Counted from the first letter of the stretch, positions 15,549-27,462 are shown. The stretch: DNA of 64,000 nt from an uncultured bacterium (GCA_905216145.1 CAJMST010000003.1:62001-126000); one strand, 5' to 3'. Notes: generated by a model not told the origin, from the sequence alone. A program made the numbers and translations.

Positions 15549-17645
15549 ATGGCAGACGCTAAGGATTTCCTGTTTGAGATCGGTACGGAGGAGATGCCCT
15601 CCGCGCCGCTGAACAATGCCGTCAAGCAGCTTGGCACCATGATCGCCAAGGGTCTCGACGAGGCCGGTCTGGCCCACGGCGAGGTCCGCGTGATCTCGAG
15701 CCCGCGTCGCCTGGCTGCGCTCGTGGCTAACGTCGCCACCGCGACCGATGAGGTTCACGAGGTCAAGCGTGGCCCCGCGGCCAACATTGCCTTCGACGCT
15801 GACGGTAACGCCACCAAGGCCGCCCAGGGCTTTGCCCGCAAGTGCGGTGTGGCTGCCGAGGACCTGGTCCGTCGCGAGGACACCGACGGTCGCGAGTATG
15901 TGTTCGCCGAGAAGAATATTCCCTCCGCACCGGCTACGCCGATTCTGACTGCTCTGTGCGAGAAGACCATCGCCGGCCTGCAGTGGCCCAACTACCGCAG
16001 CCAGCGCTGGGGCCACGAGCACGCGACGTTCGTGCGTCCGGTCCGTTGGATCTGCTGCCTTCTGGGCGAGGATGTTGTGCCCGTGTCGTTTGCCGACGTG
16101 ACGAGTGGCAACACCACGCGCGGTCATCGCGTACTTGGCCCTGGTGACCATGTGGTTGCCAGCCCCGCCGTTTACGAGCAGGTGCTCGAGGACGCCGGCG
16201 TGCTTTCTGCCGAGCGCCGTCGTGAGGCCATCCTCGCCGGTATCGCCGAGGTCGAGGCCGCCCGTCCCGGCTGCCATGTCGATACGCCCAAGAAGGTCTT
16301 CGAGGAGGTTATTAACCTCTGCGAGTGGCCGACGGTGCTCGTCGGTACCTTCGATGAGGAGTTCCTCAAGGTCCCGCACGAGATTATCTGCGAGTCCATG
16401 CTCACCAACCAGCGCTACTTCCCGATCTATGACGGCGAGGGCAAGCTCACGCGTGAGTTCGTGGTCGTTTCCAACAGCAAGCCCGAGAATGCCGAGCGCG
16501 TGATTGACGGCAACGAGCGCGTCGTGCGCGCCCGTCTGGACGACGCCCAGTTCTTCTACGAGGAGGACCTGAAGATCTCCCTCGACGAGTTCCGCGAGCG
16601 TCTGGCCAAGGTCGCCTTCCAGGAGAAGCTCGGTAGCGTGCTCGCCAAGTCCGAGCGCATTGAGCAACTCGCGCTTGCCATCGCTCGCGAGGCCCATCTG
16701 GGCGCCCACCTGGCCGCCGACGCTGCTCGCGCCGCGCACCTGTGCAAGGCCGACCTGGTGTCTAACGCCGTCGTCGAGTTCACGAGCCAGCAGGGCGTGA
16801 TGGGCGGTTACTACGCCATCGCGATGGGGGAGAACGACGAGGTCGCTCATGCTATTCGCGATCACTATCGTCCTCGCTTTGCCGGTGACGAGCTGCCCGA
16901 GGGCACCGCTGGCTGCATCGTGGCCTGTGCCGACAAGCTCGATACCATCGCCGGTATCTTTGCCATCGGCGAGCCCCCGACCGGCTCTTCGGACCCCTAC
17001 GCGCTGCGTCGTGCCGCTATCGGCATCATCAACATCCTGCGCGACCGCCTGCCGATCGACCCCACGTCGCTCATCGACTTCGCCCTCGAGCTCTATAGCG
17101 AGCAGGGCATTGAGTTCGACGCCGCCGAGGTCGCCCAGCAGGTTCGTGACTTCTTCCATGGCCGCCTGGTGAGCATGGCCCGCGACGAAAAGATCCCGGC
17201 CGATACCGTTGCCGCCGTCTCCGCGGTGCACATCATCGCTCCGTCCGTCTTCTTCGCCCGCTGCGCCGCCCTCGACGAGGCCCGCAAGAACGACGCCGAG
17301 ACGTTCGACAACCTTGCGACCGCCTATGCTCGCGCCGCGCATATCTCCAAGCCCGAGCTGGGCGTGGAGTACGACCGCAGACTGATGGGCGAGGTCGAGC
17401 TTGCGCTCGCCGACGCCTCCGAGGCTGCTCAGACCGCTGTCGATGCCGCCCTTGCTACCGAGGATTATCCGGCCGCATTTGCTGCCCTCGCCGCCCTGCG
17501 CGCGCCCATCGACCGTTTCTTCGACGAGGTCATGGTCATGGACAAGGACGAGCAGCTCCGCGATAATCGCCTTAAGCTGCTCAACCGCTTCGAGGCCGTT
17601 TTCTCCGGCATCGCCAACATCGGTGAGCTTGCTCGTAAAAAGTAA
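15549..17645 (+). CDS. glyS: Glycyl-tRNA synthetase beta subunit
   Basis: tRNA-recognition subunit, 698 residues. It opens FLFEIGTEEMPSAPLNNAVK as usual. The HD-type region and the C-terminal anticodon-binding part with DRFFDEVMVMDKDEQLRDNRL are intact. It is read 3 bases after glyQ and followed after 34 bases by ppsR. The long open frame on the opposite strand over this gene is a codon-bias shadow. Confidence 0.97.
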   Translation: MADAKDFLFEIGTEEMPSAPLNNAVKQLGTMIAKGLDEAGLAHGEVRVISSPRRLAALVANVATATDEVHEVKRGPAANIAFDADGNATKAAQGFARKCGVAAEDLVRREDTDGREYVFAEKNIPSAPATPILTALCEKTIAGLQWPNYRSQRWGHEHATFVRPVRWICCLLGEDVVPVSFADVTSGNTTRGHRVLGPGDHVVASPAVYEQVLEDAGVLSAERRREAILAGIAEVEAARPGCHVDTPKKVFEEVINLCEWPTVLVGTFDEEFLKVPHEIICESMLTNQRYFPIYDGEGKLTREFVVVSNSKPENAERVIDGNERVVRARLDDAQFFYEEDLKISLDEFRERLAKVAFQEKLGSVLAKSERIEQLALAIAREAHLGAHLAADAARAAHLCKADLVSNAVVEFTSQQGVMGGYYAIAMGENDEVAHAIRDHYRPRFAGDELPEGTAGCIVACADKLDTIAGIFAIGEPPTGSSDPYALRRAAIGIINILRDRLPIDPTSLIDFALELYSEQGIEFDAAEVAQQVRDFFHGRLVSMARDEKIPADTVAAVSAVHIIAPSVFFARCAALDEARKNDAETFDNLATAYARAAHISKPELGVEYDRRLMGEVELALADASEAAQTAVDAALATEDYPAAFAALAALRAPIDRFFDEVMVMDKDEQLRDNRLKLLNRFEAVFSGIANIGELARKK

Positions 17646-17679
17646 GCCAGCCTGCGCGTAAGCGCAAAAGGAGCCCCGC

Positions 17680-18546
17680 ATGGATTGCCCGGTCACCGCT
17701 CGTCCCACCGTTATCGTTATCTCCGACTCGCTCGGTGATACCGCTTGTGAGGTGGTGCTTGCGGCGTCCGGGCAATTTGATGAAGGGGCTTTTCGTTTGT
17801 TGCGCCTGCCCAAGGTGACCTCGGTGGAGCAGGTGGAGTCGTTTGTGGGCCCGCGCGTCGATGCCGACCATCGCGATATTGCCGTGTTTCACACCATTGT
17901 CGATCCGGCGCTTCGCGCCCGCGTGCTCGATTACCTGGGCATGCTGCATATCCGTTCGGTCGACCTGATCGGTCCGACGCTCGCCGTGCTATCGTCGCTC
18001 ATCGGTGTGCCGCCCAAAGGCGTCGCGGGCGTGATTCACAGGACCGATGACCGCTATTTCCATCGTATCGAGGCCATGGAATATTTCGTTGAGCACGATG
18101 ACGGGCGCGGTTGCGACGATTTGTCGGGTGCCGATATCGTGCTGCTGGGCGTATCGCGCACGTCCAAGACGCCGCTGTCGATGTATCTGGCTTATCAGGG
18201 CTACAAGGTTGCCAATGTTCCGTTGGCCCATGGCATGGAGCCGCCGAAGTCGATTTACGAGGTCGACCCGATGCGCCTGTTCGGCCTGATTTCGACCGTC
18301 GATGTGATTTCCGAAATTCGCGATAGCCGCTTGGGCGATGACTACGCTCGTGCCGTTGCCGGCTCCTATGCCGAGCCCGAGAGCGTGCGCAGCGAGCTTG
18401 AGGAAGCTCGTGCCCTCATGAAACGCCTAGGCTGCTTTGTGGTGCGTACCGACGGCAAGGCCATCGAGGAAAGCGCTGCCGAGATCATTAGCCACTTGGA
18501 GGAAATCCAAGAAGCCCGTGCCCGCCGCGCCGCCCGTCGCACCTAA
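17680..18546 (+). CDS. ppsR: PPDK regulatory protein (bifunctional kinase/phosphorylase, DUF299)
   Basis: Switches pyruvate phosphate dikinase off by ADP-dependent phosphorylation of an active-site Thr and on again by Pi-dependent phosphorolysis. The P-loop-like family motif is visible as LLGVSRTSKTPLSMYLA, followed by YKVANVPLAHG. 288 residues. AAAGGAG precedes the ATG. Its likely target gene ppdK is next on the same strand, which supports PPDK rather than PEP synthase as the substrate. Confidence 0.93.
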   Translation: MDCPVTARPTVIVISDSLGDTACEVVLAASGQFDEGAFRLLRLPKVTSVEQVESFVGPRVDADHRDIAVFHTIVDPALRARVLDYLGMLHIRSVDLIGPTLAVLSSLIGVPPKGVAGVIHRTDDRYFHRIEAMEYFVEHDDGRGCDDLSGADIVLLGVSRTSKTPLSMYLAYQGYKVANVPLAHGMEPPKSIYEVDPMRLFGLISTVDVISEIRDSRLGDDYARAVAGSYAEPESVRSELEEARALMKRLGCFVVRTDGKAIEESAAEIISHLEEIQEARARRAARRT

Positions 18547-18590
18547 TAGTAGTAGCATTTTGATAAAGCGATTTAGCAAAAACATCGCAC

Positions 18591-18621
18591 TTGACCTGCT
18601 TTTTTATTGCAGTGGTATCTT
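18591..18621 (+). promoter_or_regulatory. Candidate promoter for ppdK
   Basis: TTGACC at 18591-18596 and an extended -10 TGGTATCTT at 18613-18621, with a somewhat long 19-base spacer. It lies in the 250-base gap after ppsR, leaving a leader of about 170 bases with no recognised motif. Confidence 0.5.
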
Positions 18622-18796
18622 CATAAGGTAACCACCTTTACCTACCGTTTACCGCCAGTTTTAGCACGTTTACCAAACCGCGCACCCTCTGCTCAAGCCT
18701 GCCCAAAACCCGCCGTATAGTTCCCTCACGGCCCGCATTCGGCGGGTCGATTCGTTACCACGGTCGTGCGCGAGAGCGCATGGAAGGGGAAGTGTC

Positions 18797-21547
<2,751 letters not shown>

Positions 21548-21585
21548 CGTTTTGGGTTTAGACGCCTAGCGTAGCCCCCTTCATG

Positions 21586-21613
21586 CCGCCCGTCTCATTC
21601 GCGAGGCGGGCGG
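21586..21613 (+). terminator. Terminator hairpin after ppdK
   Basis: CCGCCCGTCTC and GAGGCGGGCGG pair with one mismatch around a 6-base loop. The T-rich tract is interrupted and starts about 17 bases later, so termination may be partial. Confidence 0.6.
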
Positions 21614-21659
21614 TTATCATGTGCGGGTTTTGTCTTTTTGTCTGCGTAAAAAATTGTTC

Positions 21660-21687
21660 TTGCAGCAGAAACCCGCGCGTGTATACT
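21660..21687 (+). promoter_or_regulatory. Promoter for rplS
   Basis: TTGCAG at 21660-21665, a 16-base spacer and TATACT at 21682-21687. The leader would be about 63 bases. Confidence 0.7.
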
Positions 21688-21756
21688 CGAATACGTTTGT
21701 TCAACTACGTGCCGGCCAAGGTGGTACGGCACCTCTAGAAGAGTAAGGAATTGCAC

Positions 21757-22098
21757 ATGGATTACATCCGCGCAATCGAGCGTCAGCAGATCCGCGAGGA
21801 CATTCCTCAGGTTCGCGTCGCCGACAACGTCAAGGTTCACTACCGCATTAAGGAAGGCGACCGCGAGCGCATCCAGGTCTTCCAGGGCGACGTCATCCGC
21901 ATGGCCGGCGCCGGTGCCCGCGAGACCTTCACTGTCCGCAAGATGTCCTTCGGTGTCGGTGTTGAGCGTACCTTCCCGCTTCACAGCCCCAAGATCGCCA
22001 AGCTCGAGGTCGTTCGTCATGGTCGCGTCCGTCGCGCCAAACTGTACTACCTCCGCGACAAGGTGGGCAAGGCTGCTCGCATCCCCGAGAAGCGCTAA
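21757..22098 (+). CDS. rplS: 50S ribosomal protein L19
   Basis: Large-subunit protein at the 30S-50S interface. The signature is seen in FQGDVIRMAGAGARETFTVR and GVGVERTFPLHSP, and the C terminus has GRVRRAKLYYLRD. ATG 21757 with TAAGGA upstream gives the usual MDYIRAIE; an in-frame TTG six bases earlier is less likely. 113 residues. It has its own promoter and terminator. Confidence 0.97.
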   Translation: MDYIRAIERQQIREDIPQVRVADNVKVHYRIKEGDRERIQVFQGDVIRMAGAGARETFTVRKMSFGVGVERTFPLHSPKIAKLEVVRHGRVRRAKLYYLRDKVGKAARIPEKR

Positions 22099-22132
22099 GA
22101 AGATCGCAGCGTCTGTCCACTCGTTTGGACGT

Positions 22133-22162
22133 AAGGGTCACCTTCGGGTGGCCCTTCTTTTT
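22133..22162 (+). terminator. Terminator after rplS
   Basis: AAGGGTCACC and GGTGGCCCTT pair around a TTCG tetraloop, followed by CTTTTT. A smaller hairpin (GTCCA/TGGAC) lies just upstream. Confidence 0.85.
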
Positions 22163-22191
22163 ATCTGATTTGCATGCAAGGAGGGCCTGGT

Positions 22192-22980
22192 ATGGCCAAT
22201 ATGACGAGCTCGGTTTCGGCATCGCAGGTTGCCGGCGAGCTGGCGAGTGCCACGTTCGAGGAGATTCCCGCCCTCGTGGAGCATTATCGCGAGGATCCGC
22301 GCCAGCAGGTGATCAAGGCTTGCGAGCGTGCCCTTAAGCGCCATGCCAAGGAGCTTGCCGAGCGCGAGCGCGTCAACGGCATGTACGAGCTTATGCATGA
22401 GCTCGGCGGTGATGGCGTGGTCGTGGGCGTCGACGAGGTGGGCCGTGGCTCGGTAGCGGGGCCCTTGACCGTGTGTGCCGTGTGCCTTCCGATGGAGCCG
22501 CGCATCTGGGGCATCAACGATTCCAAAAAGCTCACGCCGGCGCGCCGCGAGCTGCTCTCGGTTAAGATTGCCGAGGTGGCGACTGCTATCGGCTTTTGCC
22601 ATATCGCTCCTGCAGATATCGATGAGATGGGTATGGCCCGCGCCATCCGCGCTGCCGTTGCGGGTGCGGTGGCCGATACGGGACTTGAACCCGACTGCGT
22701 CCTCATGGATGGCAACCCCTTGGGCGCCGTTCCCAATGAGCGCGACGTGGTGAAGGGCGATGCCAAGATCGCCTGTATCGCCGCGGCATCCATCATGGCA
22801 AAGGTCACGCGTGACGAGATGATGGTCGAGTACGACGCCGAGTACCCCGAGTACCATCTGGCCGAATCGAAGGGCTATGCGAGCCCCGAGCACATCGAGG
22901 CCATTCGAAAACATGGACTTTGTCCACTGCATCGTGTGAGCTTTTGCGGAAACTTTCTGCAGACTGAGCGCCTTTTCTAG
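22192..22980 (+). CDS. rnhB: Ribonuclease HII
   Basis: Removes RNA and single ribonucleotides from DNA. Catalytic residues: D81-E82 in VGVDEVGRGSVAGP, the Asp of CVLMDGNP, and the Asp of GDAKIACIAAASIMAKV. ATG 22192 follows AAGGAGGG by six bases; an in-frame ATG at 22174 is upstream of that SD. The 262-residue protein has a roughly 70-residue N-terminal extension, as in the Bacillus enzyme. rplS-rnhB order is conserved. Confidence 0.95.
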   Translation: MANMTSSVSASQVAGELASATFEEIPALVEHYREDPRQQVIKACERALKRHAKELAERERVNGMYELMHELGGDGVVVGVDEVGRGSVAGPLTVCAVCLPMEPRIWGINDSKKLTPARRELLSVKIAEVATAIGFCHIAPADIDEMGMARAIRAAVAGAVADTGLEPDCVLMDGNPLGAVPNERDVVKGDAKIACIAAASIMAKVTRDEMMVEYDAEYPEYHLAESKGYASPEHIEAIRKHGLCPLHRVSFCGNFLQTERLF

Positions 22981-23030
22981 GTCAATTGTGGAGACAGGGA
23001 CCTCTAGGGTTTTATAAACCTGCTGGTAGC

Positions 23031-23071
23031 GGGCCGTATGCAACAGCATTGCTGCGTACGGCCCTTTTTTT
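23031..23071 (+). terminator. Terminator after rnhB
   Basis: GGGCCGTA pairs with TACGGCCC, with an inner CAGC/GCTG stem, followed by TTTTTTT at 23065-23071. Confidence 0.88.
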
Positions 23072-23078
23072 GACGGCA

Positions 23079-23098
23079 TTTGGTCAGCTTTTGGTTTG
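23079..23098. promoter_or_regulatory. Candidate competence-linked element, copy 1 (upstream of yraN-comM-dprA)
   Basis: TTTGGTCAGCTTTTGGTTTG. It matches the element at 51536-51555 upstream of comEA-comEC in 18 of 20 bases. Two TTTGGT half-sites start 11 bases apart, one helical turn. It ends 71 bases before the yraN ATG. Whether it binds an activator or forms part of an unusual promoter is not known. Confidence 0.6.
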
Positions 23099-23169
23099 CT
23101 TCCTGTACTTACCCGCATGAAAGGTGCCCTCATCATCGGGGCAATGCAGTGTGCGGGAAAGGAGACCCC

Positions 23170-23655
23170 ATGAGTGCCGCAAGCAAAAAGAGCAAGACGC
23201 AGCAGCTCAAGGAGCGTTGGGAAAACGGCGAGCTCGACTGCGGGGCGATGACGCCCGAGTTTATCAAGGGACTCAGTCCCCGTGAGCTGGGCATGCTGGG
23301 CGAGCTGATCACCATCGACTACTTTAACGAGCGCGGCTACACCTTGCTGGAGCAGGGTTATCGTTGCACCGAGGGCGAGGCCGATCTGGTGCTGCTCGAT
23401 GAGCTTGACGATGTCGTGGTGATGGCCGAGGTCAAGACCAGGCGCGTCGCCCTGGATTGCACCACGCGGGTCTTTCCCGAGGAGGCCGTGGATGCCCAAA
23501 AGCAGCGTCGGTATCGCCGTATCGCAAGTTGCTATCTCATGGAGCACTATCCGCTCAAGGCGATCCGCTTCGATGCAGTGGGTGTCACCATTCGCGGCGG
23601 GCATATCGCCGAGATCGAGCATCAGTACAACGCGTTCGATTGGCAGGTGTCGTGA
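23170..23655 (+). CDS. yraN: YraN/UPF0102-family nuclease-like protein
   Basis: Small protein with an endonuclease-like fold, often beside comM and dprA. The family pattern is present: LGMLGELITIDYF, then GEADLVLLD and VVMAEVKTRR (the E-x-D and E-V-K residues of the nuclease core; the usual GEIDL is GEADL here). ATG 23170 has AAAGGAGA upstream; the longer open frame starting at 23080 has no SD. 161 residues with a charged N-terminal extension of about 40. The stop overlaps the comM ATG (TGATG). Confidence 0.85.
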   Translation: MSAASKKSKTQQLKERWENGELDCGAMTPEFIKGLSPRELGMLGELITIDYFNERGYTLLEQGYRCTEGEADLVLLDELDDVVVMAEVKTRRVALDCTTRVFPEEAVDAQKQRRYRRIASCYLMEHYPLKAIRFDAVGVTIRGGHIAEIEHQYNAFDWQVS

Positions 23656-25178
23656 TGGCGTTCGAGACGTTTGCCGTTCACGCGGCCTGCATCCGCGGCG
23701 TCGAGGCGATTCACGTCACGGTCGAGGTCTCGCTTGCCGGCGGCGTTCCGGGCATTCAGATGCTCGGCATCCCGAGTATGGAGGTGATGGAGTCACGCGG
23801 TCGTATTCGCTGCGCGATGCGCTCCGCCGGGTTCGAGATCCCGCGCTCGGGCATTACCGTTAACCTGGCACCCGGCGATATCCGCAAGACCGGTAGCGGC
23901 TTTGACCTGCCCATCGCCATCGCGGTTCTAGCGGCCGATGAGCAGATTCCCCGTGACAACCTCGATCGCTGCCTTATCGCAGGTGAGCTTGGTCTGGACG
24001 GTACGGTGCTTCCCGTCAAGGGCGAGGTGGCGTTTCAGCTATTGGCTCGCGACATGGGGCTGTCTTTTATCGCCGGCAGGTCCGACCAGCATGTGCCACT
24101 CGCGGGCGTAGATTGCGGCTTTATCGACCATCTGTCTCAGCTTGCTCACGGCATGGGCGATGCCGCACGGCACTACTTGGATTCCGAGGGTGTCGAGGCG
24201 ACCTTTGAGCCCGAGCTCGACTATGCAGACGTGCTGGGGCAGGAAGTCGCTAAACGCGGCATGGCGCTTGCGGCGGCAGGAGAACTCGGCTTGCTCATGA
24301 TCGGGTCTCCGGGATCGGGCAAGACGATGCTCGCACGCCGTATGACCGGCATCCTGCCCGAGCTTTCCGTTGAGGATCAGCAGGAGGCACTGTGCATCCA
24401 TTCGGTTTTGGGTGAGAACATTGATGGCTTGTTGGCGGGGCACCGCCCCTTCCGCAGTCCCCACCACAGTATTTCGACCGCAGGCCTTATCGGCGGCGGG
24501 CGCCCGGTGCACCCGGGTGAGATCAGCCTTGCTCATGGCGGCGTGCTCTTTTTGGACGAGCTTGCCGAGTTTCCCACTGGCGTGCTGCAGACGCTGCGTC
24601 AGCCCATCGAGCGCGGCTACGTGAGGATCGTACGCGTCGACGGGGCTTTTACCTTCCCGTCGCGCTTTCAGCTGCTGGCTGCGAGCAATCCCTGCCCCTG
24701 CGGCTTTTTGGGCGATCGCGAGGTACCGTGTCGCTGCTCGGCGGCGATGGTCGAGCGCTATCGGTCTAAACTGCGCGGTCCCTTGGCCGACCGTATCGAC
24801 ATGATGATCGATGTGACCCGTCCCGACCCTCAAGTGATTATCGAGGGTGCGGAGGGTATGTCGTCGGCCGAGTTACGTGACTACGTTGTGCGCGGTCGTG
24901 CCTTTCGCGCCTGGCGCGAGTTCCGTATGGACGATGCGGATGCCGAGGCCGAGGATGACGAGACGCGGTCTATTGACGGCGTCGTTTCGACCTTCGAGCT
25001 CGATGATGCTGCCGAGAAATGCGTACTTGGCCTATCCAAACGCACGCATCTCACGGGCCGCGGCATCGTACGCCTGGTGCGTATCGCGCGTACAATCGCT
25101 GACGTCGCCGAGAGCGAGCAAGTGACGCAGGACCACGTGCTCGAGGCGGCGATGTACCAGGGAAGGAGGGACCAATGA
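23655..25178 (+). CDS. comM: ComM-family AAA+ ATPase (Mg chelatase-like)
   Basis: Branch-migration helicase that in naturally transformable bacteria extends integration of donor DNA. The N-terminal Lon-like domain (FDLPIAIAVLAA) is followed by the AAA+ core with Walker A GSPGSGKTML, Walker B LFLDELAEF, and the C-terminal Mg_chelatase_C region (GRGIVRLVRIARTIAD). CxxC-like cysteines occur at NPCPCGFLG and CRCS. 507 residues from the ATG that overlaps the yraN stop; the same frame is open further upstream but only as overlap. dprA follows by ATGA overlap. Confidence 0.93.
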   Translation: MAFETFAVHAACIRGVEAIHVTVEVSLAGGVPGIQMLGIPSMEVMESRGRIRCAMRSAGFEIPRSGITVNLAPGDIRKTGSGFDLPIAIAVLAADEQIPRDNLDRCLIAGELGLDGTVLPVKGEVAFQLLARDMGLSFIAGRSDQHVPLAGVDCGFIDHLSQLAHGMGDAARHYLDSEGVEATFEPELDYADVLGQEVAKRGMALAAAGELGLLMIGSPGSGKTMLARRMTGILPELSVEDQQEALCIHSVLGENIDGLLAGHRPFRSPHHSISTAGLIGGGRPVHPGEISLAHGGVLFLDELAEFPTGVLQTLRQPIERGYVRIVRVDGAFTFPSRFQLLAASNPCPCGFLGDREVPCRCSAAMVERYRSKLRGPLADRIDMMIDVTRPDPQVIIEGAEGMSSAELRDYVVRGRAFRAWREFRMDDADAEAEDDETRSIDGVVSTFELDDAAEKCVLGLSKRTHLTGRGIVRLVRIARTIADVAESEQVTQDHVLEAAMYQGRRDQ

Positions 25179-26110
25179 TAGCTGAGGGGACCTTCGAGCT
25201 GCATCCAGGTGATGCGTTGTATCCCGAGAGCGTTTTGGAGCTATCTGATGTACCCCAGACGCTCTATGTGCGCGGCAACCCCGAGGTGCTTTCGACGCCC
25301 GCGCTCTCCATCATCGGTGCGCGAAAGGCCTCGCCGTATGGTCTTGCCGTGGCAGAGCTTGCGGCGAAGGTGGCGGTTGAGGCGGGAGTGACGGTAGTTT
25401 CGGGCGGTGCGGTCGGTTGTGACCAGGCCTCGGGTTGGGCTGCGGTCAACGCCGGCGGCAAACACGTCGTGGTGCTGGGGACGGGCGCCGACGTGGTCTA
25501 CCCGCGTTCGAGCGCGGGGCTTATTACGCGCACGCTCGATACGGGCGGCGCGGTCGTGTCGATCTCTCCGTGGGGCATGGGTCCGCGCAAGTTTGCCTTT
25601 CCGCGTCGCAATCGCGTGATCGCGGCCCTGTCGCAAGCCCTCTTTGTATCCGAGGCGGGTATGCCTTCCGGGACGTTTTCTACAGCCGAGGCTACTATGG
25701 ATTTGGGGCGCGAACTTCTTGCCGTGCCGGGGTCGATCCTATCGCCCGAGTCGCGTGGCACGAATTACCTCATTGCGAACGGTGCCTGCTGCATTGTCGA
25801 CGAGGAGTCCATCGAGATGGCTATCTCTCGCATATACGGCACCCTGCGCTACTCGCGCCCCGATGCTCCCGGCATTGCCGACCTGAATCCAACACAGCAG
25901 ACCGTGATGCATGCGCTCATCGCCTCTCCGCTCAAGGTCGACGACATCGCGGCGCTCGTCTCACTCGATGCTGTCGGCGTACTCAAACTCTTGGGTTCGC
26001 TTGAACTCGAGGGCCTTATCGAGCGCATGATGGATGGAAGGTATGCGCCCTCCAAGTTTGCCCTTCACGCCCAGACGCCCTTCGGTCACAATGGAAAACG
26101 TGTCAATTAG
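25175..26110 (+). CDS. dprA: DNA-processing protein DprA
   Basis: Binds incoming single-stranded DNA and loads RecA during transformation. The Rossmann-like core contains SIIGARKASPYG, VVSGGAVGCDQAS and FPRRNRVIAALS; the C-terminal winged helix runs from about residue 245. Many homologues have a GxGIDxxAH-type motif where this one has GCDQASGWAA, so the His is absent. 311 residues, start overlapping the comM stop (ATGA). In Bacillus, topA follows dprA; here trmFO follows directly. Confidence 0.93.
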   Translation: MIAEGTFELHPGDALYPESVLELSDVPQTLYVRGNPEVLSTPALSIIGARKASPYGLAVAELAAKVAVEAGVTVVSGGAVGCDQASGWAAVNAGGKHVVVLGTGADVVYPRSSAGLITRTLDTGGAVVSISPWGMGPRKFAFPRRNRVIAALSQALFVSEAGMPSGTFSTAEATMDLGRELLAVPGSILSPESRGTNYLIANGACCIVDEESIEMAISRIYGTLRYSRPDAPGIADLNPTQQTVMHALIASPLKVDDIAALVSLDAVGVLKLLGSLELEGLIERMMDGRYAPSKFALHAQTPFGHNGKRVN

Positions 26111-26124
26111 AAAGGTGTTTGCAG

Positions 26125-27462
26125 ATGCAGTTCGATCAGGTGACGGTTATCGGTGGCGGTCTGGCGGGTTCGGAATGCGCGATCCAGCTGGCAGACCGCG
26201 GGTTTGCCGTAAAGCTGTGCGAGATGCGCCCCCAGGTGAGCTCCCCGGCTCACCATACCGATCACCTGGCAGAGCTCGTCTGCTCCAATTCGTTTAAGTC
26301 GACCCGTCCGGATTCCGCGGCTGGTTTGCTGAAGGCCGAGCTTGAGCGCATGGGTTCAGTCCTGCTCGACTGCGCCCATCGCGCTGCTGTTCCCGCTGGT
26401 GGCGCCCTGGCGGTCGACCGTGTTACATTCTCCGAGCTCGTCGAGGCTGAGGTTGCCGCCCGCCCCAATATCGAGGTCGTTCACGGCGAGGTCACCCAGA
26501 TCCCCGAGGGCCACGTGGTCATTGCCGCGGGCCCGCTGTGTTCACCGGCGCTGAGCGAAGAGGTCATGAAGCTCGTCGGTGGCGACGCCCTTGCGTTCTT
26601 CGATGCCGCGGCGCCGATCGTCGATGCCTCCACGCTCGATATGGACGTGCTGTTTTCGCAGTCGCGCTACGAGGAGCAGGGGAGCGGCGACTATCTCAAC
26701 GCTCCGCTCAACAAGGAGGAGTACGAGGCCTTTATCGAGGCGCTCACCACGGCCGACCGCGTGGTGCTCAAGGACTTTGAGGGCGGCGATCTGTTCCAGG
26801 CCTGCCAGCCTGCCGAGGAGGTTGCGCGCACCGGCAAGGACGCCATTCGCTTTGGCGCCATGAAGCCCGTCGGCCTCACCGACCCGCGTACCGGACGTCG
26901 CCCTTGGGCGGCGATTCAGCTGCGTGCCGAGAACAAGGAGAAGACCGCCTATAACCTGGTGGGCTTCCAGACCAACCTGACCTTTGGCGAGCAGAAGCGC
27001 GTCTTCCATATGGTGCCGGGCCTGGAGAACGCTGAGTTCTTCCGCTACGGTGTCATGCACCGCAATACCTTTGTCGACGCCCCGCACGTGCTCGATGGCA
27101 CCTTTGCCGTGCCCGGTACCGGCGTGCGCCTGGCCGGTCAGATCACCGGCACCGAGGGGTACATGGAAGCCGTGGCGACCGGTCTGCTCGCGGCGCTCAA
27201 CACCTATGCAGAGGCTATCGGCGCCGATTCCGTCGAGTTGCCCCGCGTGGGCGCCCTGGGCGCGCTCGTGGGCTATGCGACCGATCCTGCCACCGTGGGC
27301 TACCAGCCCATGCATGTCAACTTTGGCCTGGTGCCGCCGCTCGAGGACGGTAAGCGTCGCAGCAAGCGCGACCGCTACCAGGCCTATGCGGACCGTGCGC
27401 TTGAGGCCCTTGATGCCTATCTGGCCACTCGCCCCGATCTGTTTGGAGGCGACCGGTCATAG
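26125..27462 (+). CDS. trmFO: Methylenetetrahydrofolate-tRNA-(uracil-5)-methyltransferase
   Basis: FAD- and folate-dependent enzyme making ribothymidine-54 in tRNA. The FAD-binding GGGLAGSE lies at residues 9-16, and the family signature is visible as CEMRPQVSSPAHHTDHLAE followed by LVCSNSFKS. ATG 26125 is seven bases after AAAGGTG; the in-frame TTG at 26119 is less likely. 445 residues. Its last codons contain the GGAGG that probably serves the next gene, whose start overlaps this stop. Confidence 0.95.
   Translation: MQFDQVTVIGGGLAGSECAIQLADRGFAVKLCEMRPQVSSPAHHTDHLAELVCSNSFKSTRPDSAAGLLKAELERMGSVLLDCAHRAAVPAGGALAVDRVTFSELVEAEVAARPNIEVVHGEVTQIPEGHVVIAAGPLCSPALSEEVMKLVGGDALAFFDAAAPIVDASTLDMDVLFSQSRYEEQGSGDYLNAPLNKEEYEAFIEALTTADRVVLKDFEGGDLFQACQPAEEVARTGKDAIRFGAMKPVGLTDPRTGRRPWAAIQLRAENKEKTAYNLVGFQTNLTFGEQKRVFHMVPGLENAEFFRYGVMHRNTFVDAPHVLDGTFAVPGTGVRLAGQITGTEGYMEAVATGLLAALNTYAEAIGADSVELPRVGALGALVGYATDPATVGYQPMHVNFGLVPPLEDGKRRSKRDRYQAYADRALEALDAYLATRPDLFGGDRS

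Noticed and set aside
14925..17813. Long antisense open frame (962 codons) over glyQ and glyS
   Set aside because: Mirror of GC-rich codon bias; no SD, no family resemblance, and the plus-strand genes are certain.
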